Source of the DNA: Bradysia coprophila
Taxonomy: Eukaryota > Arthropoda > Insecta > Diptera > Sciaridae
Reading direction: 5' to 3'
DNA: 64,000 bases
Assembly: GCF_014529535.1 (NCBI RefSeq)
Contig: NC_050737.1
Coordinates: 2,078,447-2,142,446, forward strand
Shown here: one piece after another, positions 12,135-34,600 of the stretch
How positions within the stretch are numbered: position 1 is the first letter of the stretch
Layout of the letters: each line of letters begins with the position of its first letter
Position numbers and translations under genes: made by a program
The notes under the pieces: generated by a model
The model's input: the letters and a program-made list of their open reading frames with translations, nothing else
The model's database searches: none
What the model was told of the DNA's origin: nothing

Positions 12135-12529
12135 ATCCACCGAAAGACCCTAAAGGGTGAAAGTGTGACGCAAGTCCCTGTTTCTACTTACAAAATAACT
12201 GATATCGCTGAGGGTGACTCTTTCTGAGACGAAAGTTTTATCAACAAAAAATTGACCCAAAAAATGTAAGAAAGAAAATTTTAGAAAAAATTGTGTCACA
12301 AGTGGCAGATGTTGAGGAAACTAATGTTAGGAAAATAGTTAAAACTATGAAAAATATGTCCTGAATCATTTGCCACATATGACGCAATTCTTTCTTAAAT
12401 TTTTTGGGTCAATTTTTTGTCGATAAAACTTTTGCCTCAGGAAGCGTCACCCTCAGCGATATCAGTTATTTTGTAAGTAGAAACTGGTACTTGCGTCACA
12501 CTTTCACCCTTTAGGGATTTTTGGCGGAT
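12135..12529. repeat. ~395-bp foldback element with ~150-bp arms
   Basis: The two ends are long inverted copies. Both contain CCCTAAAGGGTGAAAGTGTG, then ACGCAAGT, TTCTACTTACAAAATAACTG and ATCGCTGAGGGTGAC, with about 90 percent identity by eye and a short unpaired centre near 12310-12340. No target duplication was clear. It is probably a foldback-type MITE. Confidence 0.7.
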
Positions 12530-14367
12530 ATCAGTTGTTTTGGAAGTTTATCCCTTACCCGGTCACTAGTTTTGTAAGCATCTCATGTCAACAACAGCTC
12601 AAATCCATCGAAAAATCCGATGAAAGTTGGGAAGTGCCAGAGGAATCATCTCTCATCCCAAAATTTTGGAACCAACCTCGGAACACCTCACTTATATCGA
12701 AAACAACCTATATCCATCGAAAAATCAGATGGAAGTAAGGAAGAGTTCGACGTTCAATATCTCGGCCAATTTTGAAGCAGCAGTAACGTGTGATAGCTCG
12801 TTGAGCTCGTATGGATTCCTAGATTCCAGATATCTTAGTTTGGGGGCCATTGGAGCCAAGTGGGAGAAGTCAAATAGTTGCTGTAAATATGTTCCGCCGT
12901 CCTCAAAAAAAAAAAATTGTAAAACATTTTTGGTAGTGGACTTACGTCACGCCCGCTTACTAACGTGCGGGCATGATCTATAGATTTTCATATGTTCGAA
13001 CTGCAGAGTTGATATTAATCCAATTTTCGAATAATCTAATCTGAAAATGTGAGAAAATCTGCAGCAGAGATAAGAGACTTAGTGGATATATTAAATTAAA
13101 AAATTATTTTATTTAAAATTTTCACTAAGTCCCTCATTCAAATGACGGCAGGTATCCAATAGCCTAAATGGAGACAATTTTTACTAATGTCTTCTAGTTT
13201 GCCAGTGCCAGATATACCACCGAAAAACTCTTACAAGCGACTAGATTCAACGTGCCATTTGAGATAATTTCCACTTTTTCAGATCATACCATCGAGTATA
13301 ATGCTTGTGCTTGCATTCAGCCGATTTGTTTTGCTACTCATAAATAATGTGTACATCAAAACACGATTACATTTCATTACGCTCTCATCATCATTAATGA
13401 AATCCACAACTAAATTACAGCTACCATGCTTTCCGAGATGAAGTTCAATTTTCAAAACCAAAACACTTTTCCAGCAATTTTCGTTAATATCATTCCATTC
13501 AAAACAAAAAAGAAGAAATGAAATATGGTGAAACAATTTCCGAATCGCACTCAAAAATCATTCCAAGTACAACAGAGTAGCCGCTCCCACCCCAAAATTA
13601 GAATATCTATCGAAAAAAGGACCGAACTTCATTGAATGCTTTGAGCGATTTGTAAATGTTTACGATTAATAAAGCTGGTTTCCTACCGCCCGCACATTTT
13701 CTACAAAATGTTAGAAATCCCAAACGGTGATTGAGACATGACTTCGTTAATGATTAGATGTATTTTACAGGTTGAACTATTGTCCTCTTACATTGCAATC
13801 CCGTAATACAACAATCCCGTAATACAAAAATATTTTCGTTTTTAAAATAGAAGACAGATATACCGAAAAGCCATACAATCGATATCAGTTTTGTCAACAA
13901 AAACCTTATCAATAAGATAAGATTGCGTAAGTCTCGAGAACAGGGTATACCTTTGTGTAAGGTGGACATAAATAGTGGAATGTTATGTGGTATAAACATT
14001 GGTAGCAACGAATTTTAAATTCTCTTTTCACTTAAATTGTACCATTTACAGTTGAAACACCTTCAACAGCACCGTTACTAGGTTTTCTTTTTGCATGTGA
14101 ATATTAGTAACAGTGAACTGAAAATTAAATCAGACCGGATCGATGTCATTTCTGATTACTAAAACACCCTGCATCAAATTTAATATCAAAAAATCCATAC
14201 AAAAGGCTGGTATGTCGTTTATCTATTCGTAGCGATAATGGCTTCAATGCAAGACCGTGTCTCAGAACATTAACATTTCGTGTAGAAGTTACTTTTGCGT
14301 TACAAGAAAATAAGTTGCAACCTAAAATAAGGCTGAGAGTGAGTGCACTTTCAAAGCACAACACAAC
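12530..14367. other. intergenic, no gene seen
   Basis: AT-rich stretch between the 7278 gene and the leucine-rich-repeat gene. Open frames at 12535-12983, 13279-13554 and 13754-14008 show no domain and no splice support. Confidence 0.5.
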
Positions 14368-16429
14368 ATGATGGATATTAAAGGAGTAGGAAATTCAGCA
14401 CATCTGTCTTATGTGATTGTAAGTTTGTTATGTTTTAAATATCGTTTCTCGGTAAATTGGGTTAAAGTTACTGGTTTACTGGACTTTAAGCATACCTAAT
14501 ATATGAAAGTAATTTTGGAATCAAATAAAAGTTTAAGTTTACCTTTCCTACGAAACGAAATTAATTTTTGCACAAGCTGCATAGTATCATACAGTTAGTC
14601 ATCAATATAATAGGAATTGGGATGATTCTTCACAAAAATAAAATTGATGACGAATCGAAGATGTATTCTGTTAGTACGCAGACTTACATCGATCATTTCT
14701 TATTCAATTCACTACTGTATTCCAGATTATTCTAGTGTCATTCATAACTCTTACAATACATGCCCAAAAAGATGGACATCCATACGAAAGCTTAGAAAAC
14801 GCATGCAGTAATTGTACCTGCATAGAAAAGGAGACCAATCAACCAAGAAAGTTTTATGCCTTGGACTGCGTATCAAAGAATTTCAGTCAAATTTTAGCTG
14901 GTTATCCGCCCAGTTTCGATTTAACTGACAAAGGTACATTTTTGGGTCTTTTTAATCTATTTCACTTATTTGTAATGAAAAATATTTTTTTATTCATAGG
15001 CACCATCATGGACATATCATATTCTGGGAATGAAATACCGTTTCTCAACCAACTTCCTGCAACGGAAGTGTTGGTTTATTTCAGCTGTCGTCATTGCGGA
15101 ATCAAAGAAATTTCAGCTGAAGTTTTTATCGATGTTCCCATGATCTACAGAGTCGATCTTAGCTGGAATGAATTGAGTGACCTGATACCGGAAATATTTA
15201 AAGGTCGTTATAATAGGGATGCTTATGAACCGATTGGTTTGGTAGAACTTGATTTAAGTTACAATTTGTTGGAAACATTGGAACCTCGTTTATTCGAACA
15301 TGTAAAGGGATTAAGAGTGTTGAATCTGGAGCACAACAAACTAAATTTTGAACATCCATCCACCATTGACGCTTTGGCAACGCTTAAAAATGTCGAAAAA
15401 TTAAATTTAGCCCACACTGGGATCGAAAATTTGCCTGCGAAAATCTTGAATAATAATCTGGTGGAGTTGAATATTTACGGTAACAAGTTTCTGACAGTTC
15501 CGGAAAGTTTATCCCTTGGTGGTGTAGCACTGAAGTGGTTGAACGTCGGAGGAAATTTAATCGAAGAGATTGACGATGGAAACTTTACGGGGATGACTTC
15601 ATTACGGACATTGCACATGAGTGACATGGAGCATCTTGAATACGTTCATCGTGATGCATTTTCGCAAATGACCACACTGGAATCACTATTTTGCCGCAAC
15701 AATACCAAGCTGACAAGCATTGATATTGGGAGTCTTCACTATCCAACCATCAGAACAGTAAGTCTTTAAAATGAAAACAATGGGCCGCCGGTGGCCAACG
15801 GTCATCCATTGTATAATGAGAACATTCAGAGTGTTTACCCTTCCAGTTAGATATTTCAAACTGCTCGCTGATAACATTAGAAATCACTCAAGACAACGCT
15901 GATCATTCAGACGACAACGACACCATACCACTGTTATTCTCCAACCTACAGACACTCAAAATTGACAATAATCCATGGCATTGTAACTGTTCCCTGTTCA
16001 AATCGTTGCAGAGATTGATGAAATTCGACGAAAGCGATTTTCAGAGTGAACACACTGCAAGGTAGAGTATAATAGCCTTTTGTGTCTACGAATGTTTGGG
16101 ACACCATAAAAATTTCAGTTACTTTCAATCGAAGGTGTTCCACGCCATACGAACTAACGTCGGACTTACTAGTTGACATCACCATCAACAAACTGTGTCT
16201 CGTTTCGAACGTTAAGAAACCACGTGAACCCGGCTACGATCCACCACCATTCTTACGTCCACGATCCATTCTATTCTCATTGCTATCCATACTGATTGTG
16301 GTGTTGATCGGTTTGTGCATTGGATTTGCAATTGTTTTGATTAAGAAAAAGCTCAAGCAAAACGAGGTGGGTTTTTCGTCGCCCATTCGGTACACAACGG
16401 TGCGAAACAGTACGATTTCGGTAGCATAG
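14368..16429 (+). CDS. leucine-rich-repeat single-pass membrane protein
   Basis: Exons 14368-14418, 14726-14933, 15000-15757, 15847-16061 and 16135-16429 join in phase to give 508 residues. The N-terminus is a signal peptide split by an intron (hydrophobic core SYVIIILVSFITLTIHA). A Cys-rich cap (CSNCTC...LDC) follows. Then come leucine-rich repeats with the usual LxxLxLxxN pattern (for example LVELDLSYNLLETL, LRVLNLEHNKLNF, VEKLNLAHTGIENL, LKWLNVGGNLIEEI). A C-terminal cap follows, with NNPWHCNCSLFKSL and a later Cys. A transmembrane helix at about residues 455-480 (ILFSLLSILIVVLIGLCIGF) and a 28-residue basic tail complete it. It is probably a cell-surface adhesion or recognition protein; no orthologue was recognised. 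Its stop codon is 195 bp from that of the convergent vezatin gene. Confidence 0.88.
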
Positions 16430-16463
16430 GTTTTAGTGAAATTGATTTGTATTTTTTGATAAA

Positions 16464-16469
16464 AATAAA
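16464..16469 (+). terminator. polyadenylation signal of the LRR gene
   Basis: AATAAA 35 bp after the stop codon at 16427-16429 on the plus strand. Confidence 0.55.
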
Positions 16470-16608
16470 TGTGATGAAAGTAACGGTTGGTGAAGCAAGT
16501 GTTGAGACGAGAGTTCTTAGTGAGGCGAAAGTGAAAATGCAAATGTTCCAGACTTACCAAAAAAATCGCCCAATGCCACAAACGCTCTATGAACATTAGC
16601 AAAAATAA

Positions 16609-16614
16609 TTTATT
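16609..16614 (-). terminator. polyadenylation signal of the vezatin gene
   Basis: AATAAA on the minus strand, about 10 bp after the stop codon. It is very close, so the 3' UTR would be short and would end before the convergent LRR transcript's stop codon. Confidence 0.5.
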
Positions 16615-16624
16615 AAAATTAACG

Positions 16625-19014
16625 TCACTCCAAAATGTCTTCATTTAAAAAGTTGTCATTGGCACTTCGCATCGGGATTAAACTAATCTGAGATTTTCCC
16701 TCCAGAAACTTTCTCATCTCATCAAAACGGTTCGGCTTTTTATGTCGTACACTGTCTTCACCATCGTCGTCATCGGAATCCGAACAACTTCGGAAGCCTT
16801 CATTCAATTTATTACAATCGACAAATTCACTGGGATCGATACCCTTTGCCAGCAGGTGGTTCCGTTCTCTTTCACGCAACGATGCTGCTATCGGTTCAAT
16901 TTTTCCCTTCAATTGAGCCAGTACCGGCTTGAAGCGCTGCTTAACCACTTTGATATTTTTCTCGGCCAGTTCATCATCCCAACCACGTCGATTTCGGTTC
17001 GATTCCTTTGACTCGTCGTCAGACGTGCGTTCCGTTGAAGTGAAAAATTCCTCTTCGTCGGGCTCGATTTCTTTAAATTTCAAATGCAATGCTTCATTTT
17101 CAGCAGTAAATTCGCTGTCTCCATTTATATCAGGTCTGTCGGTACAATGGTCGGTGTAATTCACGTTCATCGCCTTACAGTAGGCGACAACGAATCTTTG
17201 ATATTCACTTTGGCAAACATTAAATGCATTTTCGATTTGGATGATCGATGGCATCAATCCCGTCAATTCATCTTCGTTCAGTTTATGTACACTCTGAATG
17301 ATGCCATCAATGCGACGACATTCACTGGCTATTGCCAATATTTTCGATGAAGCGCTGATGGAATAACCTTTCAAATTTGAAATTGGCTCCATCGCCACAT
17401 GATCGATAGTGTTCGCCGATCGATGATTAGTGTCGGTGGGCGCGCTCGAAGTCAGTTGTTCGTATCTGGAATTCTCCCTGCAGATCTCATCGTTCATGGC
17501 ACGTGAAAGAGCTGAGCACATTGCTTTTGGTAAAAGTTGAGACTGCCCATTGTATATTAGCAATAAACTCAGACGAGTTAGCAAGTGAGATTGAGCGTAA
17601 AGGAAGATATTGTACAAATCCTGTATGGATGGTGCAATCGTTAGACATTAGTTAAGTTGATGTCAAACCAAATATTTACCTTAAGGTTTGAAACAGTCGC
17701 CTCGTTGCTCGATTTTTCCAAATATTCACTTAGGTCTTCCAGGGGACTAAACAAGTCATCAACCTTTGATAGGACAACCATTTGTTCGAGTGACACAACC
17801 ACATCACGGATAGATTCAACGATGGTGATTAATGATGTGGTGCATGCGGTCAGCTCTTTAGACGATGTGCTCCTGTAAAGAGTTCAATTTCACCTAATTA
17901 CATTCGTCAGAAATTCGTGAAATTTAACATTTTTGAAAATTGGTGTTAAATTATGAAGAGAGCAGAGAGCGGCCACGCAGGGTTAAAAGGCCACTTCAGC
18001 ATGTATCCAATCCCAGTCAGAACGTTTTCAATCATAAACCGACACTGAGATCAATATATTGATATAATCCCCTGAAGGTATGCTAGTTCATCCTAGTTCA
18101 CTGTAACCTAAAGACAGTTGCACTGAATCATGTGCAACTGAGTGTGGTTTTATCTAGCATCTTTTACCGCGGTGATGTACCTTGCATGCTTTATGAAACA
18201 AAGAAATGATCTCCAATTCGTGATTAATTCAGCTGTAGTGTCCGGTGAAAAAATACTGAATCGAATTTATCAAAATTCGACGATCAATGGCAAAGTTTGA
18301 GTCAGAGTGAAACGATGCAGTTTTTAAATGGAAGTTCATCAAACTCGTTTCGCGAAAGTCATGCGTAATCAGTCTTGAATATCCTCTCAAAAATAAGACG
18401 AAGTTAAAGTGCCGAAACAATGAAAGAACTTACATGCCGCCAGATTGGTGTGTCGATTGAAAAAATGCATTCTCCCGGAAATACGAAATGCTTCTCCTCA
18501 TGCAGGCATCGAATTCGTCGATGTCGTTCAATAAACGTTCAATGGAATTGTGCAAAAACCATAATTGTCCGTACGATACCAGTTTCGCAAGGCACATAAT
18601 TGCGTATCCACTAGATATGGTGCATAGAGCGACACCAATTCTATATCAAAACATGTAAAAAAAAAACTGAATTTCTTTTTGGAGTTCTTGACTCTTGCAC
18701 AGTCAACATACCGCTTGGATACAAATTTTAATGTTAAAATTGATGAAGTAACCAACAATGAGCAACTGATTCCATTGCTGTATTTATGTACCCATGACTC
18801 CGATTCCTTGCAGTCATTCGACAAACATTCTTCCAATACTTCACTGTGATCCGACAGGAGTCTACGAGACTTTAGAATTGCAATGATTGTGGCTAGTTTC
18901 CGTTTCTGTAGGCGGACCGAAAAAATCAGCAAAACAATTTTATGAGTAATGTGTCCATTGGCACAGATGGAGGATATTGTTTCTCACCGGAATGGCCAAT
19001 GGAGTGCCCACCAT
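16625..19014 (-). CDS. vezatin homologue (adherens-junction transmembrane protein)
   Basis: Minus-strand exons 19014-18988, 18905-18712, 18640-18434, 17872-17680 and 17620-16625 join in phase to 538 residues. Two adjacent hydrophobic segments lie near residues 55-71 (ISCSLLVTSSILTLKFV) and 75-94, as in vezatin. Behind them comes the helix NDIDEFDACMRRSISYFREN and, at the start of the last exon, DLYNIFLYAQSHLLTRLSLL. The latter parallels the vertebrate vezatin segment in which a Phe/Leu-rich helix precedes a Leu-rich RLALLL run. The C-terminal part holds an acidic stretch, then WDDELAEKNIKVVKQRFKPV and ERERNHLL, also seen in the family. Vezatin links cadherin-catenin complexes to myosin. The ATG at 19014 is the first in frame, but the open frame extends upstream to a TGA near 19100 and vertebrate proteins are longer at the N-terminus, so an extra 5' exon is possible. 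Confidence 0.75.
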
Positions 19015-19569
19015 AATGAGCAGATTAGTTTGTGAATTCAGCGAAATAAATGAGTAAATAAATAAACAATTCGAAAATAAATAATAACCTCATCTGGTAC
19101 GAGGAGCACTGCGGTCTAAATAACAATTATTATGTCAAAGTTGTCAAAGTGATGATTTGACAGAATTCCCAGCTGACAAAATATCAAATTGAAAACATAG
19201 AGGGGACTTCAAAATCCAACGGTTAGTATTAGTCGACAACATACTACCAATGTCATAAGTTACTTTAATGGTAATACACTCACGCTACTCGATACACAAG
19301 AAAATCGGAATGATAAAATTCTGAACATTAACAATAGAGCTACGACAGGTAGATAGGTTGCAACGGTTGCAACTGTAACTGTCGGAAACCAGTACAAGAG
19401 TACCGGCCGTCTTAAGACCATCTGTGTTAGATGGTGTCATGGTTTCTCACAACCATCACAGCACATCAAAAACTATTAAATTCTCTGTAAGGCAGAGTCT
19501 GTCCAGTTGTTCATTTGAGGATGTGATGTTACATGTCCACAAGCACACTACATACCATAACACTTAGTC

Positions 19570-20250
19570 ATATATGATACGAAGTGACTATTCGCAGTCA
19601 TCTACACTACAAATAGTCAATATTAATGCTATTTGCCGTCAACTGCAAATAGTCAATATTGATGCTATTCGCAGTCAACTGCCAATAGTCACTAATGATA
19701 TTCGCAGTTACTTATTTGTAAAATTGTAAATAACTAAAAATATCTTCTAAAATAAAAGTAGAGCAAGTTGGGAAGATTGTTGGTATGTTACTTATATTAA
19801 AACAAAGAAAATTCGTTCAGTCAAAAAATTAGAATTATTCGATAATTTGTAAAGTATATATATTTCAAAATGCAACGAAAGAAACTGATTATCCATTGTA
19901 TAAGCTTTGGAGACTGTTGGTCACATATACCAACTGAATCATTACGGATTGTTGATCCCTTTGACAAACTGACATTACAAAGTGCTGATCCCTATAACAA
20001 ACGGTAACATTACAGATTGTCGCTCTCTTTTACAAACTGTAACGTTACATATTGTCGTTCTCTTTTACAAATTGTAGTATTAGATACTGTCGCTCCACTT
20101 TATAAACTGTAACACAGAGTGTTGATCCCTTTTATAAACTGTAAAATTACAGACTGTTGATCCCTTTTACAAACTGTGACATTACAGATTTTTGCTGCCT
20201 ATTACAATGCGATTGTACAGACTCTTGCGCCCCTTTACAAAACTTGAATC
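19570..20250. repeat. two adjacent short tandem-repeat arrays
   Basis: From about 19570 to 19710 a 35-45 bp unit recurs around GCAGTCAACTGC and AATAGTCAATATTAATGCTA. From about 19935 to 20250 a second unit of roughly 35-45 bp, with ACATTACAGATTGTTGATCC and TTTTACAAACTGTA as its core, recurs about eight times with drift. No coding potential is seen. The first motif reappears in the hairpin at 20266-20394 and just after it, so all three may be parts of one complex element. Confidence 0.6.
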
Positions 20251-20265
20251 ACAAATTCTAAAAAC

Positions 20266-20394
20266 AGTCAATATTAATGCTATTCGCAGACTAATTGTGC
20301 CTTCTTATTGATGATAAATGATTTTGAGCTGCGCAAAATCATTTCTCATCAATGTGAAGGCATAATTAGTCTGCGAATAGCATTAATATTGACT
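20266..20394. repeat. 129-bp near-perfect hairpin
   Basis: Arms of about 60 bp pair almost completely. The left arm starts AGTCAATATTAATGCTATTC and the right arm ends in its complement. The loop is only a few bases around AGCTGCG. The same AATATTAATGCTATTCGCAG motif occurs in the array at 19570-19710. Confidence 0.75.
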
Positions 20395-20644
20395 ATTCGC
20401 AGTTGACTGCGAATAGCATGTGCCTATATGATTATTTGCTTTAGCTTACTGTGAAAATATCGAATGTCCCATGTCTCCATTACATAGTACGGTGGTATGT
20501 GGTGTGCATATTCCGTTGAAAAACTTCTTGAAGACTCACCACTGCTCTAGCTGTAAAACTCTCACTTCTTCAGAGTTGAATCTTGTAACATTACAATGGT
20601 GTATTATCGTTGACAGTGCTCGTAGGCCTTACACGAGTTGAGCT

Positions 20645-21467
20645 CAGGCATGAGCGCCACCGAAAATAAGCCGCCGATGAAGCCGCCGCCGGCCATTTTT
20701 GAGCAAGCCGCGCCGCAGCCGAGCCGGTGCCAAAAACACGGCTCAAGCCGGCTTGAAACGGCTGGAAAATGAAATAAAGATTTCGAAAGGTGAATGGGTG
20801 AAATAATTTTGAAAACCGAGATTCCTGTTGATCCTAAGCAGCTCAAGTACTTTTTGAATTTTTTTACAAAATTAAGAAAATTTTGAAAATTTTCTTGAAT
20901 TTTCATGAATTTTCCAGAATGGTATATTACGTCCTCGCTTCTAAGTTTGTTGTTTTGGCAATTATGACCTTTGCGGAACGAGCCGAAGGCGCACAATCAG
21001 TTAATTCACAAATTTGAGAAAACTTTATCGATCTTTGCGAATTTTCTCGATTTTTTTTTCTTTTCAATTTTTACTTGATTTTCGTGAGCTTTCGATTTCT
21101 TATCGAAAACCATTTTCTTAATGAGTTAAATGAGTGTACCGGAGCATGATTTTCCATTTAGTTCAAGTTTTGAGGCAATAAAACTTGACGTGTTAGTGAA
21201 CCTTAGACTTAGAGACTTGCTTGTAACAAGACCAGTTCCACTTGCACTTTGAACAACCTAATCTACCTACATTTTCGCTTTCCGTACAATTTCATTTTCA
21301 TGCTTACTAGTTCATTTTCCATGAATTTATCTAAACGTTTTTATTTTGAAAAAAAGTTAAAAGGAGCCGAGCCGTTTTAAGCCGGCTCAAGCCGACTTTT
21401 TCGCCGCCGCCGAGAAATTTTTTTCGGCTAGCCGCCGCCGAGGTTTCTCCGTCGGCGCTCATGCCTG
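20645..21467. mobile_element. 823-bp hAT-like non-autonomous transposon with GC-rich subterminal repeats
   Basis: The ends are CAGGCATGAGCGCC and its inverse complement. A perfect 8-bp duplication GTTGAGCT flanks the element at 20637-20644 and 21468-21475. The outer 100-130 bp at each side are packed with AGCCG/CGGCT motifs, strikingly GC-rich in an AT-rich genome, and the core is ordinary AT-rich DNA. Dense subterminal repeats are typical transposase-binding sites of hAT elements. There is no transposase frame: the 130-codon open frame at 20604-20996 merely crosses the GC-rich end. Confidence 0.87.
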
Positions 21468-21626
21468 GTTGAGCTCATGCTAACACTTACAAAGTTAGAC
21501 TAAAGATCAGCTGTATGGTCAAGTTGTTAGTTGAGCTATTTTTTAGTAAGTGTTTGAAAAAAATGTACAACTCCAAAAGTTCAATGAAAATATTTTCTTT
21601 TATTTTACAAAAACGGAAAATTATAA

Positions 21627-21632
21627 TTTATT
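21627..21632 (-). terminator. polyadenylation signal of the malic enzyme gene
   Basis: AATAAA on the minus strand 67 bp beyond the stop codon at 21699-21701. Confidence 0.55.
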
Positions 21633-21698
21633 TAGAAATGATACCATAATGAAATGTACAACAATAAATTCTGATTCAAAAGTTGTGGATTTGAGTTT

Positions 21699-31619
<9,921 letters not shown>

Positions 31620-31629
31620 TGTATTAGCA

Positions 31630-34600
31630 CTTGTAGTATGAAAGCGATCAGCTGTTTACTGATTATAGGTTGATTCTACTATACCTTTGGACAACGCGTT
31701 CTCAACTGTTTTTGTATGAAAATTGCGCTTGCTTAGTTCCACCGCTGTTTGATTGTACGACGGTGTCTGCTGCGCATGTGTCCCGTTCATTGGGTGAGTG
31801 GGTCTGCGATTGTATAGAAAGAAATGTTACTTTTTTTCTGTGAATAAACTCGGGTTTAGATTGCAATATATATCAGTAAATTGTGTACAGACACTCATAT
31901 AACATAGTTTGTGTCGTATGAGGCGTATGTTGAGTGATGATAAAAAATCATTTATGGATGTACAATAAATTCTTCAGCTTTTTTTATTTACTTTGCATAA
32001 TTATGGTTCGATCGTGAGATGATATAACTGGGAATACATTTTTGAATTTCCAGAAAATTGAATGACAATGCCGATAACAGTTTTGACATCATGAATACTT
32101 TATGCAACAGACAAAATAACGTCACGTAGATTCTGTATATATAAACTCTTCGATTTTGGAACACACAACACAATTTATGTTATAACGCACTTAATCGGTT
32201 TATTTTTCTTCACTCACGCGCTTTCCACACAAAGTTCAAGACGATACTAGATAAACCGAAAAGAAAAAAAATATTTGCCCATTCAAGCCACTCGTATTAT
32301 CCATATGTATAGTGTACACATTACTCGGTATGTATCACAATAAAAATGAGATATACAAATTAATATATAGATCAATGGGTTACATTGTCTTTTATCTTTT
32401 CTCTTACCACGCTTTTCGTCGTTACTATTATCTGCTTTTCTTTTATCTATATCTAACAAGTGTCTTCATGTGGCAGTGTTATCATAACACAAAATTGGTA
32501 TCGGAACTAAGAAAATTAGATAACATTCACTGAAGTTATGCATAGTGTATGAACTTGTTGACGCGCTTTGTGTACGGCATTGTTATTGGTAAAAAAGACA
32601 CAATAAATTGGTCTTATCGTGACCAAAGACACTTGAGAAGAGGTTGTTTCAGGTGATAGCGTAAATAAAAGAAGTCACGAAACAATATGAAAACTAATTT
32701 CATATCAGCATTTAATCAAGGTGTTAATTACGACATGGTTATTCGAATTCGCGATTCAAAAGTGAAATATTTTGTACATCTAAACTGAGACCTATATATA
32801 TATATATATAATAGCGAATGTAGGTGTTAAACTTTCGTTTTTTTTTTTCTTTCATTACATTCTTAATTAAATTTATGAAAAATTTCAAAGCTGAAATAAA
32901 CGAGCAAATCATAGAAATATGTATTATGCGATGCGTGATGTCTTTCAAATTACGACGTATATTAAAATTTACGTTGTTTATAAACGTACTACCTATTATG
33001 TTTGTTGTTTATTCGATATGTTCCGAAGAGACGTAAAATACACGTTTTGGAATGGTTCGATATTTTTGTGTGTGTCAACTATGAAGTCATTTTACTAAGA
33101 TAAAAACGAACCATTTAACAACAAAATTTAACTACTTCAATGCAGCATCCTACTGTTATTATTGGGAAATCGAAATTAACAGCTTTGTAGATGATATCCG
33201 CACAAGGGTGTGTATTCGTTGTGAACAGTCGCAGCATCATTCTTGAATTAGATCTCAATAATTACCAGGAAAAACTTCATATTTGTACCCAAAGTATACG
33301 ATTTGTTGTCATACAATTGCTAAAAGTTTTCTATGTGCAGAATAGGCACCAGTTGAATATCACCAGCCGGTGTACAAACAAAAACATTTTGTGTTGTAAA
33401 CAAATGACAAAATTAGTTCCATTAAAATTTCTCTCAAGCTATGTTTGCCAGTTTTACTCCTCATTGATCGATAAATCTAGTAAAATCCAATTTCTTCATT
33501 TGAATTGTTCACGATCAAGAAACAATCGAGATTACATTAGGTACTATCACCCATAAATTGTAAACAATTCAAAGACAACCTACACACAATGCATTTGTAC
33601 GTTAACGTCATCTATGCGCGCACAAAACACGTATGGATGAAATAAACACAATGTGAAGAATTCGTTTTGATTGTTTATCATACAACAAGTGTGTTAGATG
33701 ATCAGCTCGTTATATTCAGCTGATACTCATTCTGCACATAGGAAACTTTTAACAATTGTATGTCGTGAGTTCAGGAGCAAGGTTCAAACAATTGATGACT
33801 CAGTCTTTGGTACTTTTGGTATGACTGGGTGTCTTTTGGTGTTTTCTTTGCACTACAACCCGAAATAAAACGTAAAGCACTCCCTCGGTGATTGACCTTT
33901 CCAAATTATTTAAAAACTTTCAAAAAATGTATCAGTTTCTTATGTTGTTTTGTATGCTATCCTACGATTTCGTTGTCTGGATAATTATTTTGACGATGCC
34001 TGTTGGCTATTGGCTCATTTCGACGACACCCTGTGGCAGTCTCTATTTGTGTTAATTTATTACTTTGTTATCTTTGGCCTTTTTTGCTGTGACTGTGAGC
34101 TTGCTCTTGTATTTTGTTTTTTGATCTTTAATTTTTTCGGTTCGTCCAAATTTTTGTTTATATCAATCCTTTTCTTTTGATTTTGTTTGCTCTTACAAAT
34201 CTAACGTGTTCATGGTCCTGCAATTTTGCTCGATTACAAAACTAATTTAGAACAGACTGACTGAAAGGAATTTGCTAGGAGCTAGGACTATCCACGACCC
34301 GCACATATTCGCTAATAAATGTAAACGTTTGGTCTCTGCTACAGTGCTACAGAATCTGCAGTAGAGGAAATTCAATTTATTTACAGCTAGCTCAGGGAGG
34401 AACGTCTCAGAGATTTCTCGAAAGTTCACTTCGAGAATCTCAAAAAACTTCTAGAATTTTCAAGAATTTTGTTTTGTGCGTGTCATTCTCGTCCTCTGAT
34501 AGTAGTCAAAGTTCATGTACATTCATTGCGGTACATGCTTTTCTTTGAATATAGAGTAATTATTTAAACTGTGTGACTATGTACACATATTCTTCAAAAT

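Noticed and set aside
14735-14740. GTG as start of the LRR protein
   Set aside because: This is a Val codon inside an exon that begins at the acceptor before 14726. The ATG at 14368 on a small upstream exon joins in phase and completes the signal peptide.
16742-17350. three plus-strand open frames of 76-89 codons
   Set aside because: They are antisense shadows of the last vezatin exon.
20604-20996. 130-codon minus-strand open frame
   Set aside because: It crosses the GC-rich end and one boundary of the hAT-like element and reads low-complexity sequence. It is not a gene.
33950-34180. 76-codon very hydrophobic open frame
   Set aside because: T-rich sequence gives Phe/Leu by chance; no start context, splice sites or domain.
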